The notes below the pieces were generated by a model. It searched no databases. It saw nothing but the letters and a program-made list of their open reading frames with translations, and was not told the origin of the DNA. Source: Pyxicephalus adspersus (taxonomy: Eukaryota > Chordata > Amphibia > Anura > Pyxicephalidae). Taken from it: a DNA stretch of 64,000 bases. Location of the stretch: NCBI RefSeq assembly GCF_032062135.1, contig NC_092860.1, positions 126,451,508 through 126,515,507 on the forward strand. Reading direction: 5' to 3'. This document shows, piece by piece, positions 34,919 to 47,935 of the stretch. Both the position numbers and the translations under genes were made by a program. Positions within the stretch are counted from its first letter, which is position 1, and each line of letters starts with the position of its first letter.

Positions 34919-36170
34919 CTGCAGGAAGCAACTGGATCAATGAACACTTGAATCTTATGTGTCTGCTGAAGTTAAAGTAGCTCTATAATGGAGTATCCAG
35001 CAGCCCAGCCTTCCAGTAAACTGCTGCTTTCTCTTCAGAGAATCTCCCTTTATCTGATGTTTGACAAGCATGTTCTCGTTCTGACACCATGGCGTACTAC
35101 AAAAGAAGCATGAATATAAATATATCTACTCATAACTTTTATTTTTCTCTTTCCTGTCAGTGGTTCCTATTACTTGCATTGGATAGTCTATCTTGGAATG
35201 TAAATAAGATGAACATTTCATGAAAAGACATTTTCTGCACTCTTAACAAATGCCATGGAGTCCATTGTTGTTAAGGATTACTAAGCATCCCATAGCTCAC
35301 TGACTCATCTCATAATTGAGAGAAATAACTGCTCGCTGCCATGGCTGTTCTCATGAGATGCTGTTTTCTGATCATAGCTGTGACTCAAGTGTCCTCAGAA
35401 AAGGTTCTCCTATTCCTCTATTACCTGCACTAGTGGTACTTAATCATTAGCTGCACAGAGACATCATGTAAAGCATATTTAAGAATCTAGTGGATGGGGT
35501 TCCCTTTGGCAGCAGCATAATTAAGTACAAGAAATGAACAATCCCAAGTCAGCTTATTAGTGTCCTACACTGCTCCTCATCGTCATTATACCTCTGTCAT
35601 TGAGATTCTCTTTCTGATTGTCATTACTGCTGGAATATGCTCGTTAATCCATTTCTAACATCATCGTTGCATGTATGGGCATGTATGAACACTTTATTCA
35701 TCTTGTGTTTATTAGGCGAGGAAGCAGATACTATACATTTTTCACACTGACAAGTAAGGACCACAGTCACCACATCTTATCCATTCTAGCTCTTGAATGG
35801 CAGTAAGCTGCTATCATTTTTGTATGATCTTGCCAAGCTGAATCAGCTGCCAGATAGTTAGCTATATCCATTAAATGGTTTAATGTAATTTATGACCGGA
35901 AGACAACAGCCTTCTCACCTATAGCCTTATTGTTTGCACTTTTGATCTTTGTTATGTCTGTAATGATGCTTTCAGTTTCAGGTCATTTATTGGAAAATAA
36001 TGCATCTTAAATACAGGACAAGGGATCTTCACATATCACTAAACATTTCTGTTCATCCATGATTGTATGGTTGTTGTCAAGTTCTAGGAAAAAAATGTTT
36101 AAATTATTCATTATAAAAAAAAAAAATCTTAGGTTATTTTAGGAATAAAACAATATCTCCCTTGGGTGTA
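34919..36170 (+). other. APBB2 3' UTR (probable extent)
   Basis: The sequence after the stop is free of recognisable repeats. The first AATAAA on this strand lies at 36144-36149, shortly after an A-rich run at 36115-36126. Later candidates exist (for example near 36772), and vertebrate APBB2 3' UTRs can be longer, so the end is a guess. Confidence 0.4.
36144..36149 (+). terminator. Candidate APBB2 polyadenylation signal AATAAA
   Basis: First canonical AATAAA downstream of the APBB2 stop codon, about 1.2 kb into the trailer. No transcript evidence is available. Confidence 0.35.
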
Positions 36171-36888
36171 ATCAGCAGTTGGTGGACTATGCTAGAGGTG
36201 TATGTACACTTCTGGGATCCTTCTTCTGTTTTAGGAAGGTATCACCATTGTTAGACTTGATATACAGACCATTCAGCCTGTTGGCTTAGGTGGTCTTACA
36301 ACAATAGCACATGTACACTCATGGTCCAACTGTAAAAGGAGTTGTGAAGTTTAACATAAATGATACAAATCAGCAAAGGTAAAGCAGATTGTATTTACCA
36401 CTTACATTAATAAAAAGTAATGTAACTTACTAGATTGACATTTTATATCATGTATCCATCTTACGGCAAATACATTCTGTCCTTGTTGGGCAAAGCAAAA
36501 CGCTTTCTTTATTGTCCGCATCCCCAGCAGTATGTACTACCCTTAGCATTGAAGCCCTGGCTTTCTGTTAGGCCTCTGAATGTGAAAAAATATCATGATA
36601 GAGAATATAGAGTTCTCAGCCCTCTCTGAGTGTCCTGCGTACTGGGAATCCTTTCTCACTTCCAGGGGTAGAAAGTAAAAAAAGAAAAGGTGATATGTGC
36701 TGCTGGGGTATTTAAAGAAAAATGTTAATTTGTCCTGCACAAAAAATGGCAAAGCACAGGTTTTTACTAGAAAATAAACTGAACAAATACACATACTAAT
36801 ATGACATGATCAGGTTATGTATCTGTCTGCTCGTCAATTAGAGGATTTTTCAGTAGCCTTACTACTAAAATATGTGTATATGTGTTTG

Positions 36889-36894
<6 letters not shown>

Positions 36895-36948
<54 letters not shown>
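36895..36948. repeat. (TA)n microsatellite
   Basis: More than 20 uninterrupted TA units, directly after a TG/TA-rich lead-in. Likely length-polymorphic. Confidence 0.95.
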
Positions 36949-36953
<5 letters not shown>

Positions 36954-37829
36954 TTTAAATGAGTGGTTTATTTGGAAATTATTTAGATAAAAAGATGTGT
37001 TAGCAGTTTAGTTGTAAAGCTGAGCAAATAAGGGCTGTCTGTACACAAACCAGGTGGCAATATTCAGTGTCCATAAAAAAAAAATATCAGTGCTAGCTTG
37101 CAGAGTTCCATGCAAGCTTGAAAATTGCTGCATGTATTGTGCACTTTAATCTACAGAGTGCTTCTAATAGCCATGTAAATGGCTTAGTCCTTGCCCAATT
37201 GTAAGAATTGATTATTAGCTTACGAGCATTTCTTTCATAAACCTTAGTCCTAAAGCCCCCCATTAATATCAGGGGGCGTTCTAGCATGTGCCTCATGAAT
37301 CAGCTTACAAGAACAGCAGGGCCTTTGATCAATCGTCAGATACTGGCAAATCTTTTATCCATTTATAATGAACATAAGGCTTGGTTTGGGCAGATATATT
37401 AAAAATGCCCTTCCCCAGTATTTATATTGTGGTAATGCATCTCCTTTTAACTAATGAATAAGATGCAGTTTGGCTCATGATGTGCTATTGTTCTTTTCAA
37501 GTATATATTTATATTTGACACACACCACTCTCTTTACTACACTCTGTATTTATAATTTGTATTCAGCCACAAATATTCCACTATTTTGAAAGTTAGTTTT
37601 AATGAGCTAATTTTAATTATTGTACAAATAGGCTATCAGTGTATTATGTGCCAAGTTTTTATTACCCCAAATCTTACCCTGATAATGAACTTATTTGGAT
37701 ATTTCAGTCTGCATATTGCAAATTCTTTAATTTCCTGGTAAATGATGATGTATGCTCTCAGTTTAGTGGCCAGTATAAGATTATGTGATTTTTAAACAAA
37801 AAACCCAGTTCATTATCTTAACAAACTTA

Positions 37830-37960
37830 ATTGTTGAAGCTCATCGGCAAAATTAGTTGCGGCTGCATTCAGTAATTTAATTAGTCATTAATTTTATGCA
37901 GGGGAATAATTAATAGACTTTTCCCCTTGTTTTCTCCTTGTTGTGAGTCTTGAGAGTTGC
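37830..37960. other. Candidate conserved non-coding element
   Basis: Unique sequence with a dense set of homeodomain-type cores: AGTAATTTAATTAGTCATTA then ATTTTATGCAGGGG and AATAATTAATAGAC. It lies between the convergent 3' ends of APBB2 and NSUN7. The texture resembles vertebrate developmental enhancers. Conservation cannot be tested here. Confidence 0.35.
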
Positions 37961-37999
37961 CAGTTCTGTACAGGTTTATAAATGACAATATAGGAATAC

Positions 38000-40480
38000 T
38001 TGCAATGTGTAGCCAGACCTGGTATCTGGCAGGGCCATGCTTCATTCCTCATGTCCCCTCTGTTACCTCTAAATGCAGCAAAATGTTATTCATCTGACAG
38101 CTCCACGGACATAATGCTCTCCATTCAGTCATGGTGACCATTGAAATAACCTTGGAAAGAATGTGGGAAGTAAATAAGAATACAGTTTTACTAATAAAAT
38201 AATACACTTTGTGCTTAAACATTCTAAAATAATATAGTAAAGAAAATCACTTAATCCAATACTTTGCCTCATTGTCAGAGTGAACTCTTTTTTTTTCGGT
38301 TAAGCTTAAGCCACTGCTTTTATTGATTTTAATTTTGGATACAATAGGAAGCATTAGAGCCTATGTCGGATATTTGTATGTTCCTGATGGGATAATTTCC
38401 TCTTACTTGTTCTGGAAACACAAAACAGGACGTTTGAAGACATAGTCTAAGTTGGGACATAGGCAGCAATAATAAAACACAGGCATTCTAAGCACAGGTG
38501 CAGTGGGATTAAGCGATCCTGTGCAGCTCCCAGCCTCTGGCTCTTTGCTAGACACTGGCATGGCTTGGCTTTCACCTTTGACAGCGGGTGGAAGTGACTG
38601 GTACTGAACCACTTACTGTTCCCCAATTCATTTCTATTGGACTGCTGTGGGTTGATGCTTTATGTAGTGTAGTGGTTTACTGGCATCATGCAGAATTCTT
38701 CCCAATTCTAATCCCACTCCTATCCAAAGCCAAAATAAACAGATTAGTCTGAAGTTACAAGTGTCTATTTTGTATCTACAATGTATGACTTTTTTTCTGC
38801 AGACTCCTCCAAAGATGCATATGGTTACCTGTCTTTAGCTAATAGTCTTCTGTGCAGCTCATATAACATAATGTTGGCATACAAAATGCTAAACGTTTGA
38901 ACCTTGGTCCCAAAATACTCTTGATTGTTAAAATGAGTATCTAGGCTCAAAACTGAACTTGTACAAGCCTCATAATGAAAAACAAGGAACCAAATACAGA
39001 TCCTCTAGAACCAAATACAATACAGTGTATTGGTAATATAATAAATGTACTACATCAAGCATCATCCTCAGTTATAGCACAATGCAATGCACTAGTATCA
39101 GTAAATAGATATTCACTATCCATCACCATATTGTCCTTATCCAGGTGGTATGGAAGACGTTGCAGCTGCATGGGGAGCTGAATTCTGAGGCAGAACCACC
39201 GTCACTGACCACAAATGGTGCCTTTTACCTGAATAATTTCTGCCTATCCATCTGTAATTTCGGTAGGCTTGTAACTCCTAAATATAATATTTAGCCAGAT
39301 ATGTACAAAGACAAGACATAAACTTACAATATGTCTCCATAATCAACATGCACAAAATCATACAAAGGTGCAATGCAGATTCTGTGAATGTTTTAGATCA
39401 AGTGCTGTTATTTGAGTAAATCATGTTGATTTTAAAGTGCCAGCATATTCTACTTTTCCATACTAATTAGGAATGTGAGGGGTCCTTTACCAAATGACCC
39501 TTTATAAGGTCAGTGCAACCAAATCTGATGTCTCATCTGTGAATGAACACTGATCAGCTGATTCATCCATTGTTTTTTTACACCTCTTTTCCTTTATATA
39601 AATCTACTTCTGTGCTATTTACCATGGAGTCTTGTGCATCCACTTTGGATGAAATGTAAAAAATTTAGACTTCCCTCTCCATAGCCACAATCAGTAGATG
39701 GAACTGGGAGTATTCTCCTTCGGAGTCTCCAAAAGCAATTAAAAGCCTCAGCAGGACTCCGGCAATTGGTATATGACCAAAATTACCTGGTTTTCGGTGA
39801 ACTGGCCCTCAGTTTCTTGTTTCAGTTAATTAATGTACTTTGTTAGGTGCAGTGTTACTGAAAAATGCTACAGCCTTTGAAGAAATAAAGTGAGTTTTGC
39901 TAACATCTGTTACAGACACATCTAGAATAATAATGATACAGTAATGTTATTAGCATTTCAGATTTTTTCCTGGAAGACATGTCCATGACATTGGTGAGCC
40001 CGAGTAGACAACGCTGCCAAATTCCGTTATCATGGAACGGTAGTGTGCACATCCAGCCCTCTCCACTGTCCCCCACATTCATGTCACCGCACACATCAAA
40101 TATGGAAGAAGATGCAGTGATCTATGGGTATATGCCAATCCTTTGCATATATTTTGTTTTAAAAATAGCTTTGCATATTTTAACTTAAAAGATTATTTTG
40201 TAAAACAAATTGTAATTAAAACTCACTTTTTTTTACGGCCAAAAAGTATGTATGTGGTGTGTATGTATGACTAAATGCCAATGTGTTAGTAAGAGTCCAT
40301 TTATCTATGCATTCTTTGTATGCACTGGCTCTATAAATAGCCATGTTCACAATGCCTTGTATGTCTTGTGTTTTTTTTTTTATACACGTCACAAAATATG
40401 GTTTATAAATGAATCGTTCACATTGCATTTTTTTAATAGTGCTTCTCTTTCTCTGATGTCTTTTACATGGGGGGGTCTTA
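38000..40480. other. Intergenic DNA between APBB2 and NSUN7, nothing recognised
   Basis: AT-rich, without convincing exons. A GC-richer piece at 38400-38600 may be an old repeat. Confidence 0.5.
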
Positions 40481-40529
40481 AAATAGCTTTAAGGTCTTCA
40501 GGTAATCTCTTCTATAATTACTGTATCCA

Positions 40530-40739
40530 CAGCTCACTGAATGTTAGTGGGGTGGTCAGTGGGAAGAATGTCTTATACATTGCTGGTCATTGGGAAGAAT
40601 GTCACCCTTATAGATAGTCACTGAGATCATTGATGTCACCTAAACTGACCAGAGAAGTACAAACTGCTCATTGCATGAGGAACCTTTGACAACCACTGCA
40701 GGAACCCTAGGATTCCATGAACCCTGGTTGAGAAACACT
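40530..40739. mobile_element. hAT-like MITE fragment, 'TTTCTCAACC' family, copy 3
   Basis: It contains GTTAGTGGGGTGGTCAGTGG, GAAGAATGTC and the right end CATGAACCCTGGTTGAGAAA then CACT. The left end is missing or unrecognisable. It lies 60 bases left of another hAT-like element at 40799. Confidence 0.6.
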
Positions 40740-40798
40740 AAAATAGAATATAAAGTAATCTAAAATGTTGAGTTTGATAATTATAGTGTCTCTTGGAC

Positions 40799-41132
40799 CA
40801 GCGGTTGCCAACCGGTGGTCTGCGAGAAAATTCTGGTGGTCCGCAGCTCTGGACGGTGCACCCAGGAGAAGGGTCAGGAGAAGGACCCCACTAGGAGAGC
40901 GTACTGGCTAGACCAGAGCACCATGTCTCCTGTATGCATCACTGGCTCAGGGAGGTGGGCAGGTTGTGTGTCTGGACTGGCCCTGCGATGGGAGAGTGGG
41001 TGGGTTCTGGCATCATGATGTCACTATGAGGGAAGTTGCTTCCCCTGTGAGTGACACCTGGCTCCCCGGGCACGTGTGGTCCGGAGATGGTAAATAAGTG
41101 GTCCATGGGTCCGAAAAGGTTGGCGACCACTG
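40799..41132. mobile_element. hAT-like non-autonomous element, 334 bp
   Basis: Ends are CAGCGGTTGCCAACCGGTGG at the left and AAAGGTTGGCGACCACTG at the right. Flanks TCTTGGAC (40791-40798) and CCTTAGAC (41133-41140) agree at 6 of 8 positions. The interior is GC-rich (CCGCAGCTCTGGACGGTG). It is related in inverse orientation to 60526-60741, and its ends match the 48-bp element at 15746. Confidence 0.75.
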
Positions 41133-41140
41133 CCTTAGAC

Positions 41141-43540
41141 CATTTGGTTCAACAAAGAGATGAGAGCAGGAAACCGCCAAGTCAAGATCCAATTCAAGTG
41201 AGCTCAAAGCTAAGTTAAGACAAAGACTAGGATGGTCAGCATTTAACAGTATTAGAAAAAAAGTTTAACTGGAACAACACTGATTGAAACCTATAAAGCT
41301 TGCTCTAATGTTATTGGCAATGCAGTATACAGGACTTTAACGCCAGCTTCCAGGAAACATCACCATGTATTATGGTGGAGATGCAAGATCAAAATCATGC
41401 AAGATTGTACTCCAGCCTGTTGCAGAAGATTTAAAAACTCCCATCTCAGACCAGAGTGTTTGGTTTATTTTTGTCTGATTCTGGATAGAGATATTTTTAG
41501 ATGGAAAATGTGATATTCCATCGAAATTTCACAGTTTTACTACACTATGTAAACCATGCTGAAGGATTTGTATTTTTGTTTGACTGGTTCCATGATGCCA
41601 AACCGTACCAGACAGCACAAGTTAATACTACACCCAAAACCTCTCTACAGACCTACTGGTCTAGGACCTCCTCCAGAAATGAGGTCATCCCTCTGCTGCC
41701 CTTCTCTCGTCTGCCCCACTATCCTATGTAGATCATTACACAAGGCTGATATAAAAAAACATATTGGGTATATTTGATAAAAATAATAAAAAATGTATCT
41801 ACACTAAATCCATAACTGGATATTATATATCTGCCAGAGTAATCTTTAACCTGGAACTACAGTGTTGTAGAAAACAATCTTAGAAAAAAAGGGGTTATAC
41901 ATTTTAAGAACAGTGTATTAGTGGTACAGCCATTCAAAATGTATTACTGGTCCTTGAAACAGGTCCTTTATCAAGTATGAGAGTATAACTAATGTGTAAA
42001 CCCTAAACTTGTTTTACATTATATTGAGCTTTGTGCCTTACTGTATACAGTTTTCTTGAACACATTTTTTGTGATTCTGTTGCAGTTTTGTAAATTAACA
42101 GCAAAAGCACTTCCTGGTACAGGCTGACAATGCTAATCTCTTGCTTTAGCATTAGGCTGCTTAGGAGTAACTGTGCAGTATAGAGTTTTAAAAATATAGT
42201 AATAGCATCCAGCTAAACAAGGACTAATGAAGCCTTGCAGACGTCTGGGAGCAGATTTGTCACTTTTTTGCTATGGTAGCCCCTGAGAATCACACAGAGC
42301 CACCTGGCCACTACTTCTTTAGAATTACTATATACTATATGTTATTATATAACTGTATATATTCTGCAGAATTCCCCATATCCTGTAATAATGTTATAAG
42401 ATTTCTTTCTTTCTCAATGTCTTGTTACCAGAACATATTTATTGCCATGGAAATGTAACCTTAAGTTTGAGAAGCGGACACATTTCCAATCTATTTCTAA
42501 TGTAGAAAGGATCAATTTGTATTTCATTTCTAGGCAACTGTGTTTGTAACATCAGCCTCAATTCTTCTTATGAAAACTATTTCCCTGCTCTGTGTAGTGT
42601 AAGCTGTAATTGAAAAGTATAACATTTAGATTGGGTGTAACTATGAATTAGTGTTTTAAATCAGGCAGGAGTAATAATGAAATGCTGTAAGGGTCACACG
42701 CTCTGCAAAGATTCGGGTGCCTTTCTGCTGCATTTGGTGAAAGATTCCGAATTGAAACAGCAATGTTATACCTGGCAAGAGGTGATGGAGGTTAATATAA
42801 GAAACAAATTGCCTGCAATATCCACCAGGGGTTGTGTACAGAGGAAAGGCCAGGAAGGAATTGGAATCAATTATTGATATTTCTGGCAGTACTGCATGTG
42901 GCTGCTCGGCCAGAGTGTGTTTAGAAGGAAATAAAAAAGATCCATGAAACAGAGGATATAAATACAGATAATAAAAGGAGACGGTGCCATTTTACATGGA
43001 TATATAATATACAATTTGAAATCTTTCCAAACGTCTAAAGGTGGTATTGGTATACTTGGTATATGTGGTTAGAACCCCGAAATGTGAGATATAACAGTAT
43101 TACTATATATCTGCTAACTATATATTAACAGCCCATTCACACAATTTGCATTATAGGGTGTCTTGCATATTTTTCCTTGGGTTGATTTTCTTTGTAAGTA
43201 ATTCCTTTGCTATGAATAAACAGCTAAATGTACATGCAGAATTTTTGGTAATGACCGTAGCACAGTGCACATATTCATATCTGTGCATAAAGGTGCGCCA
43301 TAGCATTGATAGGTTTTTTTTTTCTTACAATATACATTTATGGGGATGCTTTTCCAAAAGTCATTGCATATATACCTTACATTGCCATGAACTACAGAAA
43401 CATGTATTAAAACCCATAAATATGCAAATAGCTATTTAAAAAAAAATCTGAGCTTTCTGTAATCAACAACAATCAGACAACAATATAAAAGAGGAGTGGG
43501 TCAGCTTCCGAAGACTTTGTGTCTGACTCTTTTTTTCTGT
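41141..43540. other. Intergenic DNA, nothing recognised
   Basis: AT-rich, without exon-like features or repeat ends that I can define. Confidence 0.5.
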
Positions 43541-43544
43541 CTGT

Positions 43545-43768
43545 GGGCTTGATTTATTAAAGCTCTGCAAGACTGGAGAGGATACACTTTTATCAGTGAA
43601 GCAGGGTGATCCAGCAAACCTGGAATGGATCTCTGCAAAGTTATTTGCTATCTGCTAGCAAATGTTTTGAATCCTGGACCAGATCTGTTCCAAGTTTGCT
43701 GGATCACTCATCTTTACTGATGAAAGTGTATTCTCTCGAGCCTTGGAGAGCTTTAATAAATTAGGCCC
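43545..43768. mobile_element. Palindromic MITE (GGGC...TTTATTAAAGCTCT ends)
   Basis: The two halves are near-complete inverse copies: left GGGCTTGATTTATTAAAGCT, right (inverse) GGGCCTAATTTATTAAAGCT. Long internal arms follow, with ACACTTTTATCAGTGAAGC against its inverse and GATCCAGCAAACCTGGAA against GTTTGCTGGATC. The size is 224 bp. I recall this family from ranoid frogs. The target-site duplication is not clear. Confidence 0.75.
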
Positions 43769-43776
43769 TATACATC

Positions 43777-44497
43777 TACACTCACTGGTCACTTTTAGGT
43801 ACACCTGTTCAACCTTTTGTGAACACAAATATCCAATCAGCCAATCACATGGCAGCCACTCAATGAATTGTCAAGGAAACCAGCTGAAGTTCAAAATATG
43901 TATCAGAATTAATCAGACGTATTGTGAAGAATAATGTGAAGAATGGCATGGTTGTTGGAAAAGCAATGCCTGGGCTAATGAGTCTTTAGTCAGAATTTGA
44001 TAGTATGGAAGTATGAATCCACCCTACCCTATCATATCAATATTTCATCTTGGTGGTGGTGTAATGGTGTGGGGGATATTTTCTTGGCACACTTTAGGCC
44101 CCTTAGTGCTAACTGAACATTGTTGAAATGCCTTCCCTAGTATTGTTGCTGACCATTTCCATTCCTTTATGACCGCAGTGTACTGTTTTTCTCACAGCTA
44201 CTTCCACTAAAATACTATGCCATGTCACAAAGCTGAATTCATCGCAAACTAGTCTCTTGAGCATGACAATGAATTACCTTAACTGAAATGGGCACAGTTA
44301 CCAGATATCAATCCAATAAAGCACTTTTGGTATGTGGTGGAAAAGGAAATTCACATCAAGAATGAGCAGCTCATAAATCAGCAAAAACTGCTTGATGCTA
44401 TCATGTCAGTATAAACTAAAATTTCAAAGAAGTGTTTCCAACACCTTGTAAAATCTGTGCCATTTCTGAAGTCAAAAGGGGGTTCAACCCAATACTC
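43777..44497 (+). mobile_element. Decayed Tc1-like transposon fragment
   Basis: The left end TACACTCACTGGTCACTTTT then AGGTACACCTGTTCA is typical of a well-known vertebrate Tc1-like family. The right inverted repeat is missing after CCAATACTC. The transposase remnant on + still shows the block GGTGGTGGTGTAATGGTGTG then GGGGATATTTTC (43,990-44,090 area), a CCATGTCACAAAGC block and the CTTTTGGTATGTGGTGGAAA block. A large part of the N-terminal coding region is deleted. It begins only nine bases after the MITE at 43545-43768. Confidence 0.8.
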
Positions 44498-46980
44498 AAA
44501 ATCTGTACCTACAAAAATGCCTCTACAGTAATTACAGATGACAAATGTGAGGGTTGGCTCCATCTGTTACAGGTAAGTGGGCATGGTTTAGGGGGTGCAG
44601 CTGATGGTAAACTGACTTTAAAATACGTTTTGGAAAAATTCTGTTCACAAGGTCTATTTTCTATGTACATAAACAGTTTTGGCTAATTTTCATGTAAACA
44701 TTATAAGGATAAGGAGTTTTTCAATGGCCAGAACACATTTAGATTGGATTGGATTAGGTATTCAATCTCTTCCAGTTCATTGAAAATGCTGCCTTTAGTT
44801 TAGGGCTGTTCTGTTTCCTAAACGGAAATTAGAAAGACAGATAAAATGCTGGGTCATCAGTTTTTCTTCTAATTTTCTTCTAATTAACAACAATTTTCTT
44901 CTAATTTACAACAGAAAGCCATTTCCAGTCTTGTAAGGTGCCTGTGCATGCTTTCTTACAATGATAATATAGAACTTCACCTTAAACCTTAATAATACAC
45001 ACGCTCATTGATCACTGGTGGTCTACAGAATGACTGGTAATGGTCACTAATCCATGGGTATTCAGGTCAAAATGATTTATGTTTTATTTCATGTAGGCTG
45101 TTTACACTGCAAATATTGTATTTTAATAATTATATTTAAAGAAAGAGAGATCTAGATATCTATTTATAATCGAGTGGGCTGCTAGGATTTTGTAAAATCA
45201 GATTGTCACTGAATGGAGCAGAGGATCAAATGGACCGAGAAGTCGGACATGGCCTCTGCTACATACTACCTTTTCATTAATGATCTCTAATGTGACCTAT
45301 GGTAAATGTTATATGCTATTCCGTAAAGTGGCAATCCTACTGATCAATGTGCACGTGTGATCGATGGAATTAGTAAAAGTAGAGAAAATAGTAAAAAATT
45401 GTGTATATATATTAGTACTAGCACTTTGTCCCCAATTACAACACAGTAATAATGATTGACACAATAGATACCGGTATAACCAACATGTGCAACCTAGCCG
45501 TGGTGGATTCATGGACTATTCCAATGGTCTGTTGTCCATATCAGAATGCATACACAGCTTAGTGTACAATCTGGGCATCCCTGGCTGCCAGGGAATGTAC
45601 TCCTGCACATGCATCATTCTGGACTGAACAATCGAAGATCATTTGGACTGGGTGAAGATGCCAGTGCAAAAATGAAGGTGGAAAGGTTCAGTTTTGAACA
45701 TTGAAAACAGAAAGGTAAGTTTATTTTATTACAGATAGACATTGCTTGTCGCTTCTGTAATAAAGGATCTTTTTACTCATTAGCATTGTGCATTAGTGTT
45801 AAGTTATGGGTTAAGTGTTGGGACAAGTGTTCTTTTATAGAGAAAGTTATAATTTATTTAAAGTTTAAGTGTTAGGGGTTCAGCTCTGTGTTTAGATTTA
45901 GATTAGGGTGGTTTATGTTTTTAGGAGTCCTTTACACTTTATAGTTATGCAGTGTTTCTTATTTTGACTTGCTGTCTGTGTCAAAAGCCCTACACCAAAA
46001 AACACCACTACTACTACCAGCTAATGTATGGTCTTTACCGCATATGCTTCTGCTCCTACACCAGAATGATATCTTTCCATTCATGTTGTATTAGTCACTG
46101 TCATAACTAAACTGTACTTAGATTGCAAATTTGAGCGAGATGTGGCTTGCCAACGACTTTGTAAGCATGGCTTTTGGGATATAAGTAGCTCGGATATGCC
46201 ATGCTCACACTGTTCATGCTGAAACACTTCTAACACTGTACATAATGATTATTACTCGTACTGTAGTATAGTGCAAGGAATAACCAGAGACGGCTTAGAT
46301 GTGGGCTATTAGCCGCAGTAATAAGATGCTGATTGCCTGTCTGCCTTGAGGAAAGGTTCTAATGAGGCCAATAAATTAAACAGGCAAGAAATTGCTCACA
46401 TAGAATATCAACTAATTATATTCCTTTTGCCTTATTCTCGCATTTCAGCAAAAAATAAATAAAGTAAAACGAACCTCTCGTCACTGTAGAGTAATTGTAT
46501 GAAGGTAAAGCACCGAACAGAATTAAATGTTTAAATTATATGACTTCTAATAAATGGGAGACAGTAATAAAAGTATTTTGACTAAGCATTGGTTAATAAA
46601 GAAAATGATTCTAAAAGAATACGGGTACTTTACCAAAAATCCAGTATTGAACACTGCCAAGCTTCTATAACCAAGGTGCGGGGTTGAGTCCTATGGACAA
46701 CTGGCCATTATTGTGTTAAGATTAAACAACTCGTTCAAACATACAAGGTTCTACCAGCTTTGTCCTCTGCTTACTCTCCTCTAGCTTTGTGCAATGTATG
46801 CCCAGACTATGTGATTAAGTTACACCCTTGGATCTGGTAGAGCTTTGCACATCTCAGATGTTTTTTCAAAAATCCTTTGGCAGGTAAAACTACTGCCATG
46901 TATTCATTTCCATCTGTTTCTCTCAAGTTTTTGTTCAGAAGTTTTGAATTTGCCTTGACTCTCCTTAATCATTAAAAGTG
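44498..46980. other. Intergenic DNA; candidate conserved stretch at 46100-46450
   Basis: Most of this is unassigned AT-rich DNA. The part at 46100-46450 is free of recognisable repeats. It has a texture like conserved non-coding sequence (GAGGCCAATAAATTAAACAG, ATCAACTAATTATATTCC). Confidence 0.3.
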
Positions 46981-46994
46981 TAGTCTAAAGCTAT

Positions 46995-47038
46995 TTAATG
47001 TACAGCACTGTGTAATATGTTGGCACTATATAAATCCA
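46995..47038 (+). repeat. Dispersed repeat 3' end, copy D
   Basis: TTAATGTACAGCACTGTGTA followed by ATATGTTGGCACTATATAAA is the 3' core of the family best preserved at 24248-24402. The AAT tail is lost. Confidence 0.6.
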
Positions 47039-47789
47039 TGCTATTGTATGCAAGTATTGGAAGTGTTTGAACGGGGTGAAGCCATGTAAGTAACAGGTCG
47101 GTAATTACACAATAAATACTGGTTTAAAATTCTGGCAGTATAAAGGTCATTATGTCACAGGAAAACATAAAAACATGATGACACAACAGGGATCATTTAT
47201 ATGTACCATTTGGGTATTTCTTTTGAAAGTCAGGTTTGTTGCTGAAATTGTAAACTGTTTCTGATTGTTTTTTTCTGCAGTGGTTACTGACATGGTAAAG
47301 CAGTCCGAGTAACATAGAAACACAACTTACCTAACTGCCAAGGGAATGAAATTTCCTGGAAAGTAATTTTGCATTGACAGCATTAAATATGTAGGTGGCT
47401 TAACAATGGTGCTATTGGATTTGGATGATGGTCTCCATGAATATATAGGAAAATAAAATGATTGTACAAATCATTTATTCACAAATAATTGTATACAATG
47501 AATGAAAGTCAGATTTATACCCTCCAGCCTCAGCAACAGGTTAATTCTATCCATGTAAAGTGATCAGACTACCTGGGATTACTTGTATTACTGGGGACAA
47601 CATTTAATGGATTTGTGGGTTATCGATAGAGAAAGTCTTGGGGGTACCCCCGTCAGATGTAGTTTTGTTTGCAAGTATCTGACCCGATAACACATTCCAA
47701 ATGCAATACATGCAATGTTATAATAAATAATAAAGTACAGAATGAACCAAACAATAATAATAATTTAGTTTTTAATTTGTATTTATACA

Positions 47790-47935
47790 TAGCACAGTTT
47801 ATGGTCATGTCACTAGGTGTCTTTTAGAGGATCTCACAGTATAATGTCCCTACCATAGTCTAATTTTAGGGGTGAAGGTAAATATTCTACCAGCATGTTT
47901 TGAGATGTGGTAGTAAACAATAAAACCTATGTAAA
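47790..47935 (-). repeat. tRNA-derived SINE-like remnant, reverse
   Basis: TGGTCATGTCACTAGGTGTC, then CTCACAGTATAATGTCCCTA, parallels the body of the copy at 3322-3602 in the same orientation. Strongly decayed, with the polymerase III boxes lost. Confidence 0.5.

Noticed and set aside
40252..40617. 121-codon open frame on +
   Set aside because: It ends within a hAT-like MITE and has no homology that I recognise.
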